From Achatina immaculata (lineage: Eukaryota; Mollusca; Gastropoda; Stylommatophora; Achatinidae): DNA of 64,000 nt. The translations under genes and the position numbers were made by a program. This document shows, piece after piece, positions 63,536 to 64,000 of the stretch. The stretch's first letter is position 1, and every line of letters starts with the position of its first letter. The notes below the pieces were generated by a model. That model ran no database searches. It saw nothing but the letters and a program-made list of their open reading frames with translations, and was not told where the DNA came from. Where the stretch lies: the NCBI GenBank assembly GCA_009760885.1, contig CM019719.1, positions 34,327,584 through 34,391,583 on the forward strand. Reading direction: 5' to 3'.

Positions 63536-64000
63536 TATTTCCATACACAGCACGTTCTATTTTGTGTAACTACATGAAAGAAGTATGTTCCTCAAGAGAC
63601 CAAATGAAAGCAAAAATAAGATAAAAAAAACACAAGTAGCTTTATGTAGGGAGGAGAACTTTGATATCAATTTTTATTTAATTAGCATAAACGGGGACGT
63701 AATGGTTAAGTGGTCTTCTTCTGCGATCGAGGTTGTTGGTCACATCAGATCTTGATCCCTGTCGACATGGCAAACCTCGCAGTCCTCTCTAGACCCTGTT
63801 AGGAGCCCCTGAGCTTTTGCCCCAAGTTTTGTATTCTCTGGCCATGTCTCACGTCTCAGGTCCGCATGGTTGGGGCACTCTTGTAGGATATGTTCTGGAG
63901 TCTGGACTCCACTGCCACATGGACACTTGTCTGTGTGAGACATTTTGAGTCGATGTAGGTGGTTCAGTAGTCTGCAGTGGCCTGTCCGAAGGAAAAAAGT
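63536..64000 (-). mobile_element. LINE C-terminus with CCHC motif, cut by window edge
   Basis: 63536-63724 shows nothing. From the window edge to 63740 the minus strand reads TFFLRTGHCRLLNHLHRLKM, then CPCGSGVQTPEHILQEC and PNHADLRRETWPENTKLG, with a stop near 63740. The LRTGHC-LN-HL-R block followed by C-x-C-x8-H-x4-C is the C-terminal zinc-binding end that follows RNase H in Jockey/I-type LINE proteins. The frame is open up to the window edge, so the rest of the element should lie to the right. Confidence 0.8.

Noticed and set aside
1..64000. A prokaryotic defence system, operon or phage region
   Set aside because: No compact gene runs or ribosome-binding patterns; LINEs, SINEs and satellites show a eukaryotic nuclear sequence.

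Overview
The window reads as nuclear DNA of a repeat-rich invertebrate animal. A mollusc, perhaps a gastropod, is my best guess. The reasons are an AT-rich background, dozens of microsatellites and minisatellites, many 5'-truncated LINE fragments, tRNA-derived SINEs, and no operons or compact genes. The species assignment is inference only. I found no host gene that can be assigned a function. The single plausible host coding segment is one candidate exon near 14.87-15.17 kb.

Mobile elements dominate. At least ten LINE lineages are represented, mostly by C-terminal remnants. 'LINE-A' has one long reverse transcriptase ORF (50157-51611) and truncated copies at 7.2, 13.1, 18.4, 39.7, 47.8 and 58.6 kb. 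'LINE-B' (2.4, 8.2, 10.2, 33.0, 33.9 kb) and its relative 'LINE-C' (11.2, 22.3 kb) end in (GAT)n. 'LINE-D' (48.6 kb, tail at 37.4 kb) ends in a GAA-rich tail. 'LINE-E' lies at 29 kb. 'LINE-J' at 13 kb is split by a LINE-A insertion. A CR1-like element ends in AATAAA plus a TTCG/CATT-type tail (4.0, 27.8, 28.0, 63.4 kb). There is also a decayed RNase H domain (5.7-6.5 kb) and a CCHC-bearing C-terminus at the right edge. Non-autonomous elements include two SINE groups, hAT-like MITEs, a TTAA-bounded foldback, and an approximately 850-bp foldback built from two opposed copies of a transposase helix-turn-helix region. A dispersed family, 'DR1', has seven copies and traces of coding potential.

Tandem repeats fill most of the remaining space, with units from 11 to about 118 bp. 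Several are higher-order: 59-bp units alternating as 118-bp dimers, mixed 30/36-bp units with a 162-bp super-repeat, and an 11-bp unit grouped into 33. Some arrays lie inside, or start at the end of, a transposon copy. Long ORFs over these arrays occur on both strands or in all frames and are artefacts of stop-free units.

Layout: 0-9 kb satellites with LINE-A/B and RNase H remnants; 9-20 kb nested LINEs, DR1, SINEs and the candidate exon; 20-27 kb the 59-bp and 38-bp satellites and further LINE tails; 27-36 kb palindrome, CR1-like and LINE-E/B copies and three arrays; 36-47 kb arrays, DR1, SINEs and quiet sequence; 47-52 kb a LINE cluster; 52-64 kb foldbacks, satellites, DR1 and a GC-rich duplicated module. 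I see no prokaryote-style system, no CRISPR array and no authentic tRNA or rRNA gene. Boundaries of repeats are approximate because they were judged by eye.
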